The notes beneath the pieces were generated by a model. The model did not search any database, was not told the DNA's origin, and was given only the letters and a program-made list of their open reading frames with translations. The position numbers and the translations under genes were made by a program. DNA of 64,000 bases, taken from Saccharopolyspora phatthalungensis. Lineage in GTDB: Bacteria > Actinomycetota > Actinomycetes > Mycobacteriales > Pseudonocardiaceae. The stretch is taken from contig NZ_JACHIW010000001.1 of the NCBI RefSeq assembly GCF_014203395.1, forward strand, positions 4,013,501 to 4,077,500, read 5' to 3'. Shown piece after piece: positions 46,087 to 55,594 of the stretch (within the stretch, counting starts at the first letter, position 1; the number at the start of each line of letters is the position of its first letter).

Positions 46087-46704
46087 ATGCGGATTCGCGT
46101 GCTCGCCGCGGTGGTGTCGGCGACCGCCGTGTTGTCGGCCTGCGGGCAAAGCGCTCCGATCGAGCCGAACGCGGTGCCGCCGCACAACCGGCCCGCCCCG
46201 GCCGCGCCGGTACCGCCGAGTCCGGCTCCGCCGGCGGGCGACTCGGTTGAACTCGACATCTCGCCGACCTTGGCGAAGATCAAGCAGCGGCGCCTGCTCC
46301 TGGTTGGGGTGCGGGCGGATGCGCCGCAGTTCGTCAGCCGGGATCCGGCCGGCGAGTACCGAGGCTTCGACGCCGAGATCGCCCGCGACCTGGCGAAGCG
46401 CATCGGCCTCGACCCGGCGACCCAGGTGCAGTTCCGGCGCCTGCCGCCGACCCTGTTGCAAGACGCGGTGACGGCGGGCAACGTCGACGTCCTACTCGGC
46501 GGCACCGCGGACGTCCCGCAATTGGCCGCGGTCGGGCCCTACGCGGTCACCGACAGCAAGCGCTACCTCGTGATCAAGTCGGACGACCGACTGCTGTCCG
46601 ACGAGCTCCGGCACATGCTGGATGCCGCCGTCGCCGACGGCTCCTGGCAGCGCGCCTACGACGCCACCCTGGCAACAGCCGGAATCAGCGCCCGGCCCCG
46701 CTAG
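46087..46704 (+). CDS. Lipoprotein with an incomplete solute-binding (SBP_bac_3) domain
   Basis: The protein has 205 aa. Lipobox LSAC puts Cys19 at the mature N-terminus, and a Pro/Ala-rich tether runs to about 50. Residues about 60-150 follow lobe I of polar-amino-acid-binding proteins (VGVRADAPQFVSRDPAGEYRGFDAEIARDLAKRIG, then AGNVDVLLGGTADVPQ). The sequence then jumps to the closing strand and C-terminal helix (YLVIKSDDRLLSDELRHMLDAAVADGSW), so the roughly 70-residue lobe II is absent. It is unlikely to trap ligand like a normal receptor. GAGGAG precedes ATG. It sits tail to tail with the gluABCD transporter. Confidence 0.75.
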   Translation: MRIRVLAAVVSATAVLSACGQSAPIEPNAVPPHNRPAPAAPVPPSPAPPAGDSVELDISPTLAKIKQRRLLLVGVRADAPQFVSRDPAGEYRGFDAEIARDLAKRIGLDPATQVQFRRLPPTLLQDAVTAGNVDVLLGGTADVPQLAAVGPYAVTDSKRYLVIKSDDRLLSDELRHMLDAAVADGSWQRAYDATLATAGISARPR

Positions 46705-46762
46705 AGAGCGTTTCAAGAGTGGTTTGCGTAGATCCTCGCCGGCCTCGCCCAGCGCTGCCTCG

Positions 46763-47635
46763 CTAGTCGCCCATCGCGGCGCCGGTCTGCTGGAGCTCGA
46801 TCGTTGCGAGCTTGCCCTGTCGGGCGCGGCTCAGGCGTCGCTCGGTGTAGACGGCCAGCTTGCTCAGCCCGTAGTTGATCAGGATGAAAAGCACGGCGAC
46901 CACGAAATAGGTCTGGATCGGGTTGTTGAGGTTCTGGATGATCACCTGCGCCTGCCGCACCACTTCCTGGTACGCCAGGATGAAGCCCAGCGAGGTGTCT
47001 TTCAGGATCACCACGAGCTGGCTGATCAGTGCGGGAAGCATGGCCCGGAATGCCTGTGGCAGCAGCACCGACGTCATCACCTGGCTGCGCCGCAACCCGA
47101 TGGCGTAGGCGGCCTCGCTCTGCCCCTTGGGCAGCGCGAGGATGCCCGCCCGGACGATTTCCGCGATGATCACCGAGTTGTACGCGGTAAGCCCGATGAC
47201 CAGGTACCACAGCGCTGGCAGGTCGACGCCGAAGGACGGCAGCACCCGGGACGCGAAGAAGATCGCGATGACCACCGGAACACCGCGCAGCAGCTCGACG
47301 ACCCCGACCACGGCCCAGCGGTACCACGGCGTGCTCACCAGTCGGGTGATCGCCAGCAACGTCCCGATGATCAGCGAGAACACCATGGCCAGCGCCGCTG
47401 CGATGAGGGTGTTGGCCAGGCCCTGGCCCATCAGGGTCCACAGTGGGCCGAAGGTGTCGTTGGTGGGGTCGATCAGGGGAGCCCATTTCTCCGCGGACAG
47501 CTGGCCCTGCGCGCCCAACTGCACCAGCACCCACCCGACCACCGCGAGCAGCAGCGCGCCGATGACCACGCTGGCCACCAACGATCGGCGCTTGGCCACC
47601 GGACCGGGCGCCTCGTAGAGCACCGAGCTCGTCAT
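46763..47635 (-). CDS. gluD: Glutamate/polar amino acid ABC transporter permease (GluD-like)
   Basis: This 290-aa permease has six hydrophobic segments and the EAA loop ALPKGQSEAAYAIGLRRSQVMTSVLLPQA, which contacts the ATPase. An N-terminal helix and periplasmic loop of about 35 residues precede the permease core, as in GluD. Coupled by a 4-nt overlap to gluC. Last gene of a four-gene operon; import of glutamate or a related acidic amino acid is likely. Confidence 0.88.
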   Translation of the reverse strand: MTSSVLYEAPGPVAKRRSLVASVVIGALLLAVVGWVLVQLGAQGQLSAEKWAPLIDPTNDTFGPLWTLMGQGLANTLIAAALAMVFSLIIGTLLAITRLVSTPWYRWAVVGVVELLRGVPVVIAIFFASRVLPSFGVDLPALWYLVIGLTAYNSVIIAEIVRAGILALPKGQSEAAYAIGLRRSQVMTSVLLPQAFRAMLPALISQLVVILKDTSLGFILAYQEVVRQAQVIIQNLNNPIQTYFVVAVLFILINYGLSKLAVYTERRLSRARQGKLATIELQQTGAAMGD

Positions 47636-48282
47636 CGAGCGATCGCCACCTTCCGCTCGATTCCCCCGAGCAGCAGCCCGGCCGGGATGGTGATCACCAG
47701 GTAACCCAGCACCACGCCGGTCAGCACCGGCAGCACGGCCAACCCGCGCGCGGAGGTCAGCGTGTCGCCGGCCGCGAAGAGGTCACCGCCGACGCCGAAG
47801 GCCCCGACGATCGCGGAGTTCTTGATCATCGCGATGAAGACGTTGCCCAACGGCGGGATGACGGTGCGAATGGCCTGCGGCAGCACGACGAGCGACAGCG
47901 ACTGGCCGAAGGTCAGCCCGACCGCGCGCGCGGCCTCGGCCTGCCCGGCGGGCACCGCGTTGATGCCGCTGCGGATCGCTTCGCACACGAATGCCGACGT
48001 GTACAGCGCCAATCCGATGGTGCCGAACCAGAAGTACGAGCCGTTGATACCCAGCTCGGGCAGCCCGAAGGCCATGAAGAAGAGCACCACGGTCAGCGGG
48101 CAGTTGCGCAGCACGTTGACCCAGCTGGTTCCGGTGGCCCGCAGCGGCGGCAGCGGCGACACCCGGAAACCGGCGGCGATGATGCCGAGGACCAGTGCGA
48201 GCACGCCCGAGTACAAGCAGATGCTGAGCGTGCGCACGAGCCCGTTGAGATACAGCGGAAGGTTATCGATGATGACTTGCAC
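47632..48282 (-). CDS. gluC: Glutamate/polar amino acid ABC transporter permease (GluC-like)
   Basis: This 216-aa permease has five to six membrane segments and the EAA loop AVPAGQAEAARAVGLTFGQSLSLVVLPQA. It pairs with the 290-aa permease encoded downstream (overlap 4 nt). A strong hairpin (48305-48335) separates it from gluB and probably lowers its expression relative to the binding protein. Confidence 0.9.
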   Translation of the reverse strand: MQVIIDNLPLYLNGLVRTLSICLYSGVLALVLGIIAAGFRVSPLPPLRATGTSWVNVLRNCPLTVVLFFMAFGLPELGINGSYFWFGTIGLALYTSAFVCEAIRSGINAVPAGQAEAARAVGLTFGQSLSLVVLPQAIRTVIPPLGNVFIAMIKNSAIVGAFGVGGDLFAAGDTLTSARGLAVLPVLTGVVLGYLVITIPAGLLLGGIERKVAIAR

Positions 48283-48304
48283 GATTCACTCCGGGCCAAG
48301 CGAG

Positions 48305-48335
48305 GAGGGTGCCGGCCAACCTGGTCGGCACCCTC
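48305..48335 (-). terminator. Intercistronic hairpin between gluB and gluC
   Basis: A 13-bp stem with one wobble pair and a 5-nt loop (arms 48305-48317 and 48323-48335) lies 14 nt behind the gluB stop. Probably a partial terminator or RNA-stabilising element that favours the binding protein over the permeases. Confidence 0.65.
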
Positions 48336-48348
48336 TTGTGCGGTCAAA

Positions 48349-49245
48349 TCAGCTGCAGGGGTCCAGTTGCGGCAAAGCCGGGGTCTGGGTGGCGACCTTG
48401 CCCGCCGTCGCCTGCCATGCCTTCGCGTAGGAACCGTCCTGGTTGGCCTGCGTGAGTGCCTGGTTGATGAACTGGCAGAACTTCACGTCGCCCTTCTTGA
48501 TGCCGATGCCGTAGGGCTCCTTGGTAAAGGGCTTCTCCAGCAGTTTGAACTGGCCGCCGCTCTGCTCCGCCAGCCCCAGCAGGATCACGTTGTCCGTGGT
48601 CACCGCCTGGACCTGGCCGGTGCGCAGCGCGTCGGCGCACTTCGAGTACACGTCGAAGAGCACCAGGTTGGACTCGTCGACGTACTGCTTGATCTTCTCG
48701 GCCGGGGTGGAGCCGATCACCGAGCACACCTTCGCGCCCGTCGGCCGCAACGACTCGGGCCCGGTGATCTGGGTGTTGTCGGACTTCACCATGATGTCCT
48801 GGCCGGCCTCGTAGTACGGCCCAGCGAAGCTGATCCGCTGCTTGCGGGCGTCGTTGATGGTGTAGGTGGCCACCACCATGTCCACCTTGCCCTGCTCGAT
48901 CACCTCTTCGCGGGTCTTGCTGGGCGCCTCGACCCACTCGATCTTGTCCGCCGGAATGCCGAGCTTGCCGGCGATGATCTTGCCGATCTCGACGTCGAAG
49001 CCCTGCGGCTTGCCGTCCAAGCCCTTCAGGCCGAACAGCGGCTGGTCGAACTTGGTACCGATCCGGACGGTGCCCGCCTGCTTGAGATCGGCCATCTTGG
49101 TACCCGGCTCGAACTGAGCGTTCTGGTCGACCGTCACGTTGGTGCCGCCCCCGAGCTGGTTGCCCCCGCCACCACCGCATGCGGTCAGCGCCAGCGCCAG
49201 CGACGCCGCCAGCACCGTGACCAACCGAGTCCTCTTGCCTCGCAT
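48349..49245 (-). CDS. gluB: Glutamate-type solute-binding lipoprotein (GluB-like)
   Basis: This 298-aa lipoprotein has the lipobox LTAC at 20-23 followed by a Gly-rich tether. The two-lobe SBP_bac_3 domain is complete: VRIGTKFDQPLFGLK (lobe I start), FDVEIGKIIAGKLG, DMVVATYTINDARKQRISFAGPYY (ligand-contacting Thr/Arg) and lobe II with SVIGSTPAEKIKQY. ATG 49245 is preceded by AAGGCGAG. It lies 29 nt after gluA. Confidence 0.9.
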   Translation of the reverse strand: MRGKRTRLVTVLAASLALALTACGGGGGNQLGGGTNVTVDQNAQFEPGTKMADLKQAGTVRIGTKFDQPLFGLKGLDGKPQGFDVEIGKIIAGKLGIPADKIEWVEAPSKTREEVIEQGKVDMVVATYTINDARKQRISFAGPYYEAGQDIMVKSDNTQITGPESLRPTGAKVCSVIGSTPAEKIKQYVDESNLVLFDVYSKCADALRTGQVQAVTTDNVILLGLAEQSGGQFKLLEKPFTKEPYGIGIKKGDVKFCQFINQALTQANQDGSYAKAWQATAGKVATQTPALPQLDPCS

Positions 49246-49274
49246 CTCGCCTTGCCCCTCTCTGAAATGGGTCC

Positions 49275-50030
49275 CTAGTGGGTGAGGATCTTGCCCAGGA
49301 AGTCCTTGGCGCGGTCGCTCTTCGGCGCGCTGAAGAACTTCTCCGGCTCGGCGTCCTCGACCACCTCGCCGTCGGCCATGAAGAGCACGCGGTGCGCAGC
49401 ACGGCGCGCGAAGCCCATCTCGTGGGTGACCACCAGCATGGTCATGCCCTCGGCGGCAAGGTCGGTCATGGCCTCCAGGACCTCGTTGACCATCTCCGGA
49501 TCCAGTGCCGAGGTCGGCTCGTCGAACAACATCACCTTCGGCTTCATCGCCAGCGCGCGGGCGATCGCGGCCCGCTGCTGCTGACCACCGGAGAGCTGTG
49601 CCGGATACTTGTCGGCTTGGTCGGCGATGCCGACCCGCTCCAGGAGTTGCATCGCACTGGCCCGCGCGGCGTCGCGACCCTGCTTGCGGACCTTGACCGG
49701 GCCCAGCGTCACGTTCTCCAGGATCGTCTTGTGCGCGAACAGGTTGAACTGCTGGAACACCATGCCGACGTCGGCCCGCAGTTCTGCCAGCGCCCGTCCC
49801 TCGGCGGGCAGCGGAACCCCGTCGACCTCGATGCTGCCGGAGTTGATCGGCTCCAGGCGGTTGATCGCACGGCACAGCGTCGACTTGCCGGAACCCGACG
49901 GGCCGAGCACGACGACGACCTGGCCCCTGGGCACTTCGAGATCGATCGCCCGCAGCACGTGCAATGAGCCGAAGTACTTGTCGACCGCGGACATCCGGAT
50001 CATCGGGACGTCCGTGGGGGCTGCGGCCAT
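49275..50030 (-). CDS. gluA: Amino acid ABC transporter ATP-binding protein (GluA-like)
   Basis: This 251-aa ATPase has Walker [11 protein letters not shown]-loop in FQQFNLF, signature LSGGQQQR, Walker [13 protein letters not shown] and switch His in [11 protein letters not shown] 50030 has AGGAG 5 nt upstream; an upstream ATG at 50051 would include it. First gene of gluABCD, reading away from miaB; the 203-nt gap between them holds both promoters. Confidence 0.93.
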   Translation of the reverse strand: MAAAPTDVPMIRMSAVDKYFGSLHVLRAIDLEVPRGQVVVVLGPSGSGKSTLCRAINRLEPINSGSIEVDGVPLPAEGRALAELRADVGMVFQQFNLFAHKTILENVTLGPVKVRKQGRDAARASAMQLLERVGIADQADKYPAQLSGGQQQRAAIARALAMKPKVMLFDEPTSALDPEMVNEVLEAMTDLAAEGMTMLVVTHEMGFARRAAHRVLFMADGEVVEDAEPEKFFSAPKSDRAKDFLGKILTH

Positions 50031-50233
50031 TCGTTCTCCTGAACGCTTCAAGTGGATTCGATGGCCGAAACTTAAGCCTCCGATGGGGGATAGTCCAGAC
50101 GGAACGGACGAACTCAGGTTGCAAGTGGATTACGCGTGTGGGGCGGCCCGGACGGCCGTTCCCGGCGGTGCGCCGGATGGTCCGCGCCCGGGCGGGTGAA
50201 TACCGCGATCTGACCAGGCGCTACCGTGGAACG

Positions 50234-51709
50234 GTGAGCACGAGGACCTACGAGATCCGAACTTTCGGCTGCCAGATGAACGTGCACGACTCCGAACGGC
50301 TCGCGGGCATGCTGGAAGACGCCGGGTACGTGCGGGCGGAATCCGATGCCGCCGACGTGGTCGTGTTCAACACCTGCGCGGTGCGGGAGAACGCCGACAA
50401 CCGCCTCTACGGCACCCTCGGCCACATGCGCCCTGCCAAGGACCGCAACCCGGACATGCAGATCGCCGTCGGTGGCTGCCTGGCGCAGAAGGACCGCGAC
50501 ACGATCGTCAAGCGGGCTCCGTGGGTGGACGTCGTGTTCGGCACGCACAACCTCGGCTCGCTGCCGACGCTGCTGGAACGCGCGCGGCACAACCACGAGG
50601 CCGAGGTCGAGATCCTCGAGTCGCTGGACGTCTTCCCGTCCACGCTGCCCGCGCGCCGCGAGTCGGCCTATTCCGGCTGGGTGTCGGTTTCGGTCGGCTG
50701 CAACAACACCTGCACCTTCTGCATCGTGCCCGCGCTGCGCGGCAAGGAGAAGGACCGCCGGCCCGGCGAGATCCTCGCCGAGGTGCAGGCGCTGGTGTCC
50801 GAAGGCGTGCTCGAAGTGACGTTGCTGGGGCAGAACGTGAACGCCTACGGCGTGGAGTTCGGGGACCGCTTCGCCTTCGGGAAGCTGCTGCGCTCCTGCG
50901 GGCAGGTCGAGGGCCTGGAGCGGGTCCGCTTCACCTCGCCCCACCCGCGCGATTTCACCGACGACGTGATCGAGGCGATGGCCGAGACGCCGAACGTGTG
51001 CCCGCAGCTGCACATGCCGCTGCAGTCGGGTTCCGACCGGGTCCTCAAGGCGATGCGCCGCTCGTACCGATCGGAGCGGTACCTGAACATCGTGCGCAAC
51101 GTGCGCGCGGCGATGCCGGACGCGGCGATCACCACCGACATCATCGTCGGCTTCCCGGGGGAGACCGAGGAGGACTTCGAGCAGACGCTGGAGGTCGTGC
51201 GGCAGGCCCGGTTCTCCAGCGCGTTCACGTTCCAGTACTCCAAACGGCCGGGCACGCCCGCCGCCGAGATGCCCGACCAGCTGCCGAAGGAGGTCGTCCA
51301 GCAGCGCTACGACCGGCTGGTCGCGTTGCAGAACGAGATCTCCTGGGACGAGAACAAGAAGCTGGTCGGCCGACCGGTGGAACTGCTGGTCGCCGAGGGT
51401 GAGGGGCGCAAGGACGCGGAGACCCACCGGCTCTCCGGCCGGGCCCGCGACGGGCGCCTGGTGCACTTCACGCCGACGGGCGCAAGCGATGGCGAAATCC
51501 GGCCCGGCGACATCGTGCACACCACGATCACCCGCGCCGCGCCGCACCATCTGGTCGCAGACACCGACATCAGTGGTCACCGGCGCACCACCGCTGGCGA
51601 CCACTGGGAGGAGGGCGTGCGCCCCAAGACCTCCGGGGTCAGTCTCGGGCTGCCCTCGTTCGGCACCCCGCCGCCGCAGCCCGCGCAGCAGCAAGGATGT
51701 GCGTGTTGA
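50234..51709 (+). CDS. miaB: tRNA-2-methylthio-N6-dimethylallyladenosine synthase
   Basis: This 491-aa radical-SAM methylthiotransferase modifies A37 of tRNAs reading UNN codons, after MiaA. Three N-terminal Cys (FGCQMN, NTCAVR and GGCLAQ) bind the auxiliary cluster. Radical-SAM Cys are in [13 protein letters not shown] domain (about 375-445) and an Ala/Gln/Pro-rich tail ending in Cys-Ala-Cys follow. TACCGT at 50222-50227 is 6 nt before GTG 50234, a leaderless pattern. Confidence 0.95.
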   Translation: MSTRTYEIRTFGCQMNVHDSERLAGMLEDAGYVRAESDAADVVVFNTCAVRENADNRLYGTLGHMRPAKDRNPDMQIAVGGCLAQKDRDTIVKRAPWVDVVFGTHNLGSLPTLLERARHNHEAEVEILESLDVFPSTLPARRESAYSGWVSVSVGCNNTCTFCIVPALRGKEKDRRPGEILAEVQALVSEGVLEVTLLGQNVNAYGVEFGDRFAFGKLLRSCGQVEGLERVRFTSPHPRDFTDDVIEAMAETPNVCPQLHMPLQSGSDRVLKAMRRSYRSERYLNIVRNVRAAMPDAAITTDIIVGFPGETEEDFEQTLEVVRQARFSSAFTFQYSKRPGTPAAEMPDQLPKEVVQQRYDRLVALQNEISWDENKKLVGRPVELLVAEGEGRKDAETHRLSGRARDGRLVHFTPTGASDGEIRPGDIVHTTITRAAPHHLVADTDISGHRRTTAGDHWEEGVRPKTSGVSLGLPSFGTPPPQPAQQQGCAC

Positions 51710-52173
51710 GTAACGCGGACGAATCGGGCGAGTCGCGCCGCCAGCTGGCCGAGACCGAGCGCGAGATACTGCGACGCATCGACCCCGGCTTGCGCGCGCT
51801 GGTGATCGCCTCGGTGATGCTGGTGCTCATCGTGTGCTCGTTGCTGCCGTGGGTCGGCCGTGCCGTGGGCTGGGAGGTGCTGATGGGACAGGCCGATCCG
51901 GCGCTGAACATCGGCCTGCTGCCGAGGCTGTTCGCGATCAACTCGACGATCGTCGGCCTCGGCTTCGGCGCCTTGGCGTTGATCACCCGGCGCTGGGTGA
52001 TCGCCTTCCTGGCCGGGGTGGCCGGTGTGGTGGTCACGTTCGAGGGCATGATCGCGATCTGGTCGCGCCAGACCAGCGGCGCGGCGGGCCCGTCGATCGG
52101 ACTAGTGCTCGCGGTGGTCTGCATGGCGGTGCTGGCCGTGCAGTGGATGCGGATCGTCTGGTCCCGCTCCTGA
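51703..52173 (+). CDS. Four-helix membrane protein (Rv2732c-like)
   Basis: This 156-aa protein of unknown function has a charged N-terminus (about 1-28) and four hydrophobic segments (about 33-52, 72-92, 98-116 and 129-148). Genes of this kind follow miaB in mycobacteria too. AAGGA (51693-51697) supports GTG 51703 or TTG 51706 as start; either overlaps the miaB stop, so translation is coupled. Confidence 0.75.
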   Translation: MLSNADESGESRRQLAETEREILRRIDPGLRALVIASVMLVLIVCSLLPWVGRAVGWEVLMGQADPALNIGLLPRLFAINSTIVGLGFGALALITRRWVIAFLAGVAGVVVTFEGMIAIWSRQTSGAAGPSIGLVLAVVCMAVLAVQWMRIVWSRS

Positions 52174-52254
52174 ACTCCGGAGGAACCGAAAGCGCGCCAC
52201 TGCCGAACCGGCTCCCGGCGACAACCTGACCACCGCCTCGCGCGTCCTGTGGAC

Positions 52255-52977
52255 ATGTCACGAGATCTCTTGTGGGACGGCGGCTACAACGTTCGCGACC
52301 TCGGCGAGTTACCCGCTGCGGCCGGTCGTCGGATCCGCCGGGGTGCGGTCGTGCGGTCCGCAAGCCCGGCGTTTTTGACCGAAGCAGGCTGGGCACAGCT
52401 GTGGGAGCACGGTGTGCGCACGGTTATCGACCTGACCCACGATGATGACCGAGCGCGGCCGGACGAGGCGATGCGTCCAGCCGCGCTGACGACCTTGCGG
52501 CTACCGCTGGATCCCATCGAGGACACCGAGTTCTGGGGTTGCTGGGGCACGCGATTGAACGGCACGCCGCTGTACTACAAGCCGTTCCTGTACCGCTTCC
52601 CGGATCGCACTGCCCAGGTCGTCACCGCGATCGCGCACGCCGAACCCGGCGGGGTGCTCGTGCACTGCAGCGCCGGTCGCGACCGCACCGGGCTCATCGC
52701 GCTGGTGCTGCTCGCGCTCGCCGGGGTGGCCGCCGACGACATCATCGCCGACCACGAACTCAGCCACGAAAGGCTGCGGCCGATGTTCACCAGGCTCGGC
52801 TGGCCGGATCAAGAGCCGTTCATCAACGCGGCGCTCGCCGAACACGGCACGACCAGACGCGAAACGCTGTCCGCGGCGCTCGACTCCTTCGACGCCGCGG
52901 ACCACCTGCGCTCCGGCGGCTGTACCGACGACGACCTCGCCGCCCTTCGGGAGAGGCTGCTCGTCCCGGCTGTTTGA
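52255..52977 (+). CDS. Tyrosine/dual-specificity protein phosphatase (PtpB-like)
   Basis: This 240-aa enzyme has the signature loop VHCSAGRDRTGL (Cys nucleophile and Arg), the N-terminal YNVRDLGELP typical of PtpB-like Tyr phosphatases (Pfam Y_phosphatase3) and RSASPAFLTEAGW. Relatives act on phosphotyrosine or phosphoinositides and some are secreted without a signal peptide. ATG 52255 or GTG 52249 may start translation. The gene is not obviously part of the miaB transcript. Confidence 0.87.
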   Translation: MSRDLLWDGGYNVRDLGELPAAAGRRIRRGAVVRSASPAFLTEAGWAQLWEHGVRTVIDLTHDDDRARPDEAMRPAALTTLRLPLDPIEDTEFWGCWGTRLNGTPLYYKPFLYRFPDRTAQVVTAIAHAEPGGVLVHCSAGRDRTGLIALVLLALAGVAADDIIADHELSHERLRPMFTRLGWPDQEPFINAALAEHGTTRRETLSAALDSFDAADHLRSGGCTDDDLAALRERLLVPAV

Positions 52978-53043
52978 CGCCCAGCGCCAGCAGGCGCACA
53001 CGGCGCGCGGGTCTGCCTTACCCACGATGCATCAGCGGCGTTT

Positions 53044-53081
53044 TCAGACGTCGGCGAGATCGGTACTGAGCCGACGTCTGA
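53044..53081. terminator. Bidirectional hairpin between the phosphatase and DUF349 genes
   Basis: TCAGACGTCGGC (53044-53055) pairs exactly with 53070-53081 across a 14-nt loop, between convergent genes. Confidence 0.65.
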
Positions 53082-53119
53082 GGCCTCGCTGGGTGCCCTA
53101 CCCGCGCGCTCCCCACTAT

Positions 53120-54445
53120 TCAGCGGCTAGCGATCGCCTGCTCCGCGGCAGCTAGCCACTCCCGCCACTGCGAGGCTTGCGACTCCGCCTGCTTAGCGCG
53201 GCGTTCGTCGCCCGCTGCGCGGGCCTTCTCGGCCTGCGCCTCAAACTGCTCCACCCGGTCGCGGAACTGGTCCACCCTGGCCTGCGCCTCCGGGTCGGTG
53301 CGCCGCCACTGGGCGTCGACGGCCGACCGCACCCGGTCGGCGGCCGCGCGAAGCCGGCCTTCCAGCTCCCGCATCCGCTCCCGAGGCACCTTGCCGACCT
53401 CGTCCCACCGTTCCTGGATCCGCTGCAGCTGGGCCTGCGCGGCCTTGAGGTCGGCGGACGGATCGATCTGCTCGGCTTCGACGAGGAGCTCCTCCTTCAG
53501 CTTGGCATTCGCAGCGAACTCGGCGTCGCGCTCGGAGAACGCCTCCGAACGGCGGCTGAAGAACCGGTCCTGCGCGGCGCGGAAGCGCTGCCACAGCGCC
53601 TCGTCGCTGTCCTTCGGCGCGCGACCGGCAGCCTTCCACTCAGCCATCAGCTGCTTGTATCGGTTAGCGGTTTCGCCCCAGTCGGTGGACTCGGTCAGCG
53701 ACTCGGCTTCCTCGACCAGCTCCTGCTTGTGCGCCTTGGACGCCGCGCGCTGCCGGTCGAGTTCGGCGAAGTGCGAGCCCCGACGGCGGCTGAAGGCGTC
53801 CCGCGCCTTGGAGAACCGGCGCCACAACTGCTCGTCGGTTTTGCGGTCGACACCGCGGACCTTCTTCCATTCCTCGAGGATCTCGCGCAGCCGGTCGCCC
53901 GCCGTCTTCCAGTGCGTGGACTCGTTGGCGATCTCCTCGGCCTCGACGACCAGCGCTTCCTTGCGTGCGACCGCGTTTGCTCGGGCGCGTTCTTTCTCGT
54001 GTTTGGCACCCTCGACGGCCTGCTCGGCCCTGGCCACCAGATGCTCGATCCGGGCGTCCAACGCCGCCAGGTCGCCGATCACGGCGGCTTCGGCCAGCGA
54101 CTCGTGCAGGTGCTTCGCGCTGGTCAGGGTGTGCTTCGGCTCCCCGGCGTGGGTGCCCAGCCGGGTCTCCAGCAGCTCGACCTCGGTGAGCAGGTCGTCG
54201 AACTTGCGTGCGTAGAGGGCCAGGCCCTCGGCGGGGTCACCGGCCTGCCAGGAACCGATCGCCCGCTCACCGTCGGCGGTGCTGACATACACCGTGCCGT
54301 CGGTGTCCACCCGACCCCATTTGGCGGGATCGGTGGAAGCGGTCGGTACCGCGGGCGCAGCCGTGGGTGACCCGGTGGCGCTGGCGGTAGAGTCCGCGGT
54401 CGCCTTGTTGGCGACTTCCTCGGGGGTCGTGTCCTGGTGCGTCAT
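53120..54445 (-). CDS. DUF349 coiled-coil protein (Rv2731-like)
   Basis: The protein has 441 aa. A Thr/Ala-rich N-terminus precedes three to four DUF349 repeats, each a helical hairpin with W-x-x-[AT] patterns (EEWKKVRGVDRKTDEQLWRRF, AEWKAAGRAPKDSDEALWQRF, ERWDEVGKVPRERM). It ends in an Arg/Ala coiled coil. Proteins with these repeats are cytoplasmic; links to RNA or ribosome function are suspected but unproven. ATG 54445 has AAGGAGG 9 nt upstream. Reads opposite to its neighbours, as Rv2731 does in mycobacteria. Confidence 0.85.
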   Translation of the reverse strand: MTHQDTTPEEVANKATADSTASATGSPTAAPAVPTASTDPAKWGRVDTDGTVYVSTADGERAIGSWQAGDPAEGLALYARKFDDLLTEVELLETRLGTHAGEPKHTLTSAKHLHESLAEAAVIGDLAALDARIEHLVARAEQAVEGAKHEKERARANAVARKEALVVEAEEIANESTHWKTAGDRLREILEEWKKVRGVDRKTDEQLWRRFSKARDAFSRRRGSHFAELDRQRAASKAHKQELVEEAESLTESTDWGETANRYKQLMAEWKAAGRAPKDSDEALWQRFRAAQDRFFSRRSEAFSERDAEFAANAKLKEELLVEAEQIDPSADLKAAQAQLQRIQERWDEVGKVPRERMRELEGRLRAAADRVRSAVDAQWRRTDPEAQARVDQFRDRVEQFEAQAEKARAAGDERRAKQAESQASQWREWLAAAEQAIASR

Positions 54446-54800
54446 GGCCGGCTTCCTCCTTGCGTGCCCGCTCCCATGCCCGTGTCCGGCACGGGCGCCC
54501 CGCATCGGCGGGGCCCAGCAAGCGTCGACCCGAACCGTTCGGTGGTCCGGCCTCCGCTGGCGCATTCAAACAGGTCAGGGCGCGAATCGGAACTCCGCTG
54601 CGGAATCGGCGCGCCGGTGAGGCGGCGAGTACCACGGCGGGGCGACCGAACCGAACCTGTGACCTGCACGGCTTCATTGTCATCAGGCGCCCGTTCGGCC
54701 GCAGCGGGCAGGGGGCGGGAAGCCCGCATCGATTTCCGCTGCCGCCGGTTACGGCTCCCTGCTCCAGCCAACTCGCTCGTGACCTCTACCGTGCACAGGT
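54446..54800. other. Intergenic region between the DUF349 gene and the Rv2728c-like gene
   Basis: 355 nt with divergent genes on each side. It must hold two promoters; TACCGT at 54787-54792 lies 8 nt before GTG 54801. I see no small gene, repeat or strong RNA structure in it. Confidence 0.45.
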
Positions 54801-55505
54801 GTGATCACCCGTGTCGCTGTGGTGCCTTACCCGCCCTTGCTGGTTCCCGCGTTGACCGTTCGGGCCGACCCGGAAACCGCGCGTGTGCGGGGCGCCTGTC
54901 TGCGCGCCGTGTCCAGTCTGACTGACTCTGCCGCCGAATGGGTGGCCGTAGGCGTAGATCAATCAGGACCAGCGGAGCTCGGACCGGACACTGCAGGCAC
55001 GTTCGAGGGGTTCGGCGTCGATTTCCCGGTGACGCTCGGCGGTGGCGGCACGCCGGATCCGGCGCTGCCCCTGCCGGCACTGATCGCCGGCTGGTTGCGT
55101 GAGCAAGCAGATGCGCGGGCGGTGACGACGCGCCTGTTGGCGCCGGACACCCCTCCCAACGAGTGTCAGCGGCTCGGCGCCGCGCTCGCGCCCGAAAGCG
55201 TCGGCCTGCTGGTGCTCGCCGACGGCACCAACCGTTCCGACGAGCGGTCGCCGTACCCGCCGGACGACCGGGCCAAGCCCGTCGACGAGCGGATCCGCAC
55301 CGCGCTGGCCGAGGTGGACACGGCCGGGCTGCTCGCCCTGGAACCGGAACTGTGCGCGGAACTCGGCGTCCAGGGCCGAGCCGCCCTGCAGGTTCTGCCG
55401 GGTGTCGTGGCGGGCACCGGCGGAACCTGGCGCGGTGAACTGCTGTACTCGGCCACCCCGTTCGGGGTCACCTACCACGTGGCCACCTGGACTCGCACAG
55501 ACTGA
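54801..55505 (+). CDS. Extradiol-dioxygenase-like protein of unknown function (Rv2728c-like)
   Basis: This 234-aa protein begins VAVVPYPPLLVPALTVRADP, like the class III extradiol ring-cleavage (LigB/MEMO) fold, and is a regular member of the miaB-miaA-dapF cluster of actinobacteria. The His ligands of active dioxygenases are not evident, so catalysis is doubtful. It is 89 nt before miaA in the same direction. Confidence 0.7.
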   Translation: MITRVAVVPYPPLLVPALTVRADPETARVRGACLRAVSSLTDSAAEWVAVGVDQSGPAELGPDTAGTFEGFGVDFPVTLGGGGTPDPALPLPALIAGWLREQADARAVTTRLLAPDTPPNECQRLGAALAPESVGLLVLADGTNRSDERSPYPPDDRAKPVDERIRTALAEVDTAGLLALEPELCAELGVQGRAALQVLPGVVAGTGGTWRGELLYSATPFGVTYHVATWTRTD

Positions 55506-55594
55506 ACAACGCATCATTCGCGACGGTCTGTGCAGGTCGACGCTGGCCGGGACCGCGGCGCGGGACATGCTAACCGCGCTTCTAAGGTCGAAGG

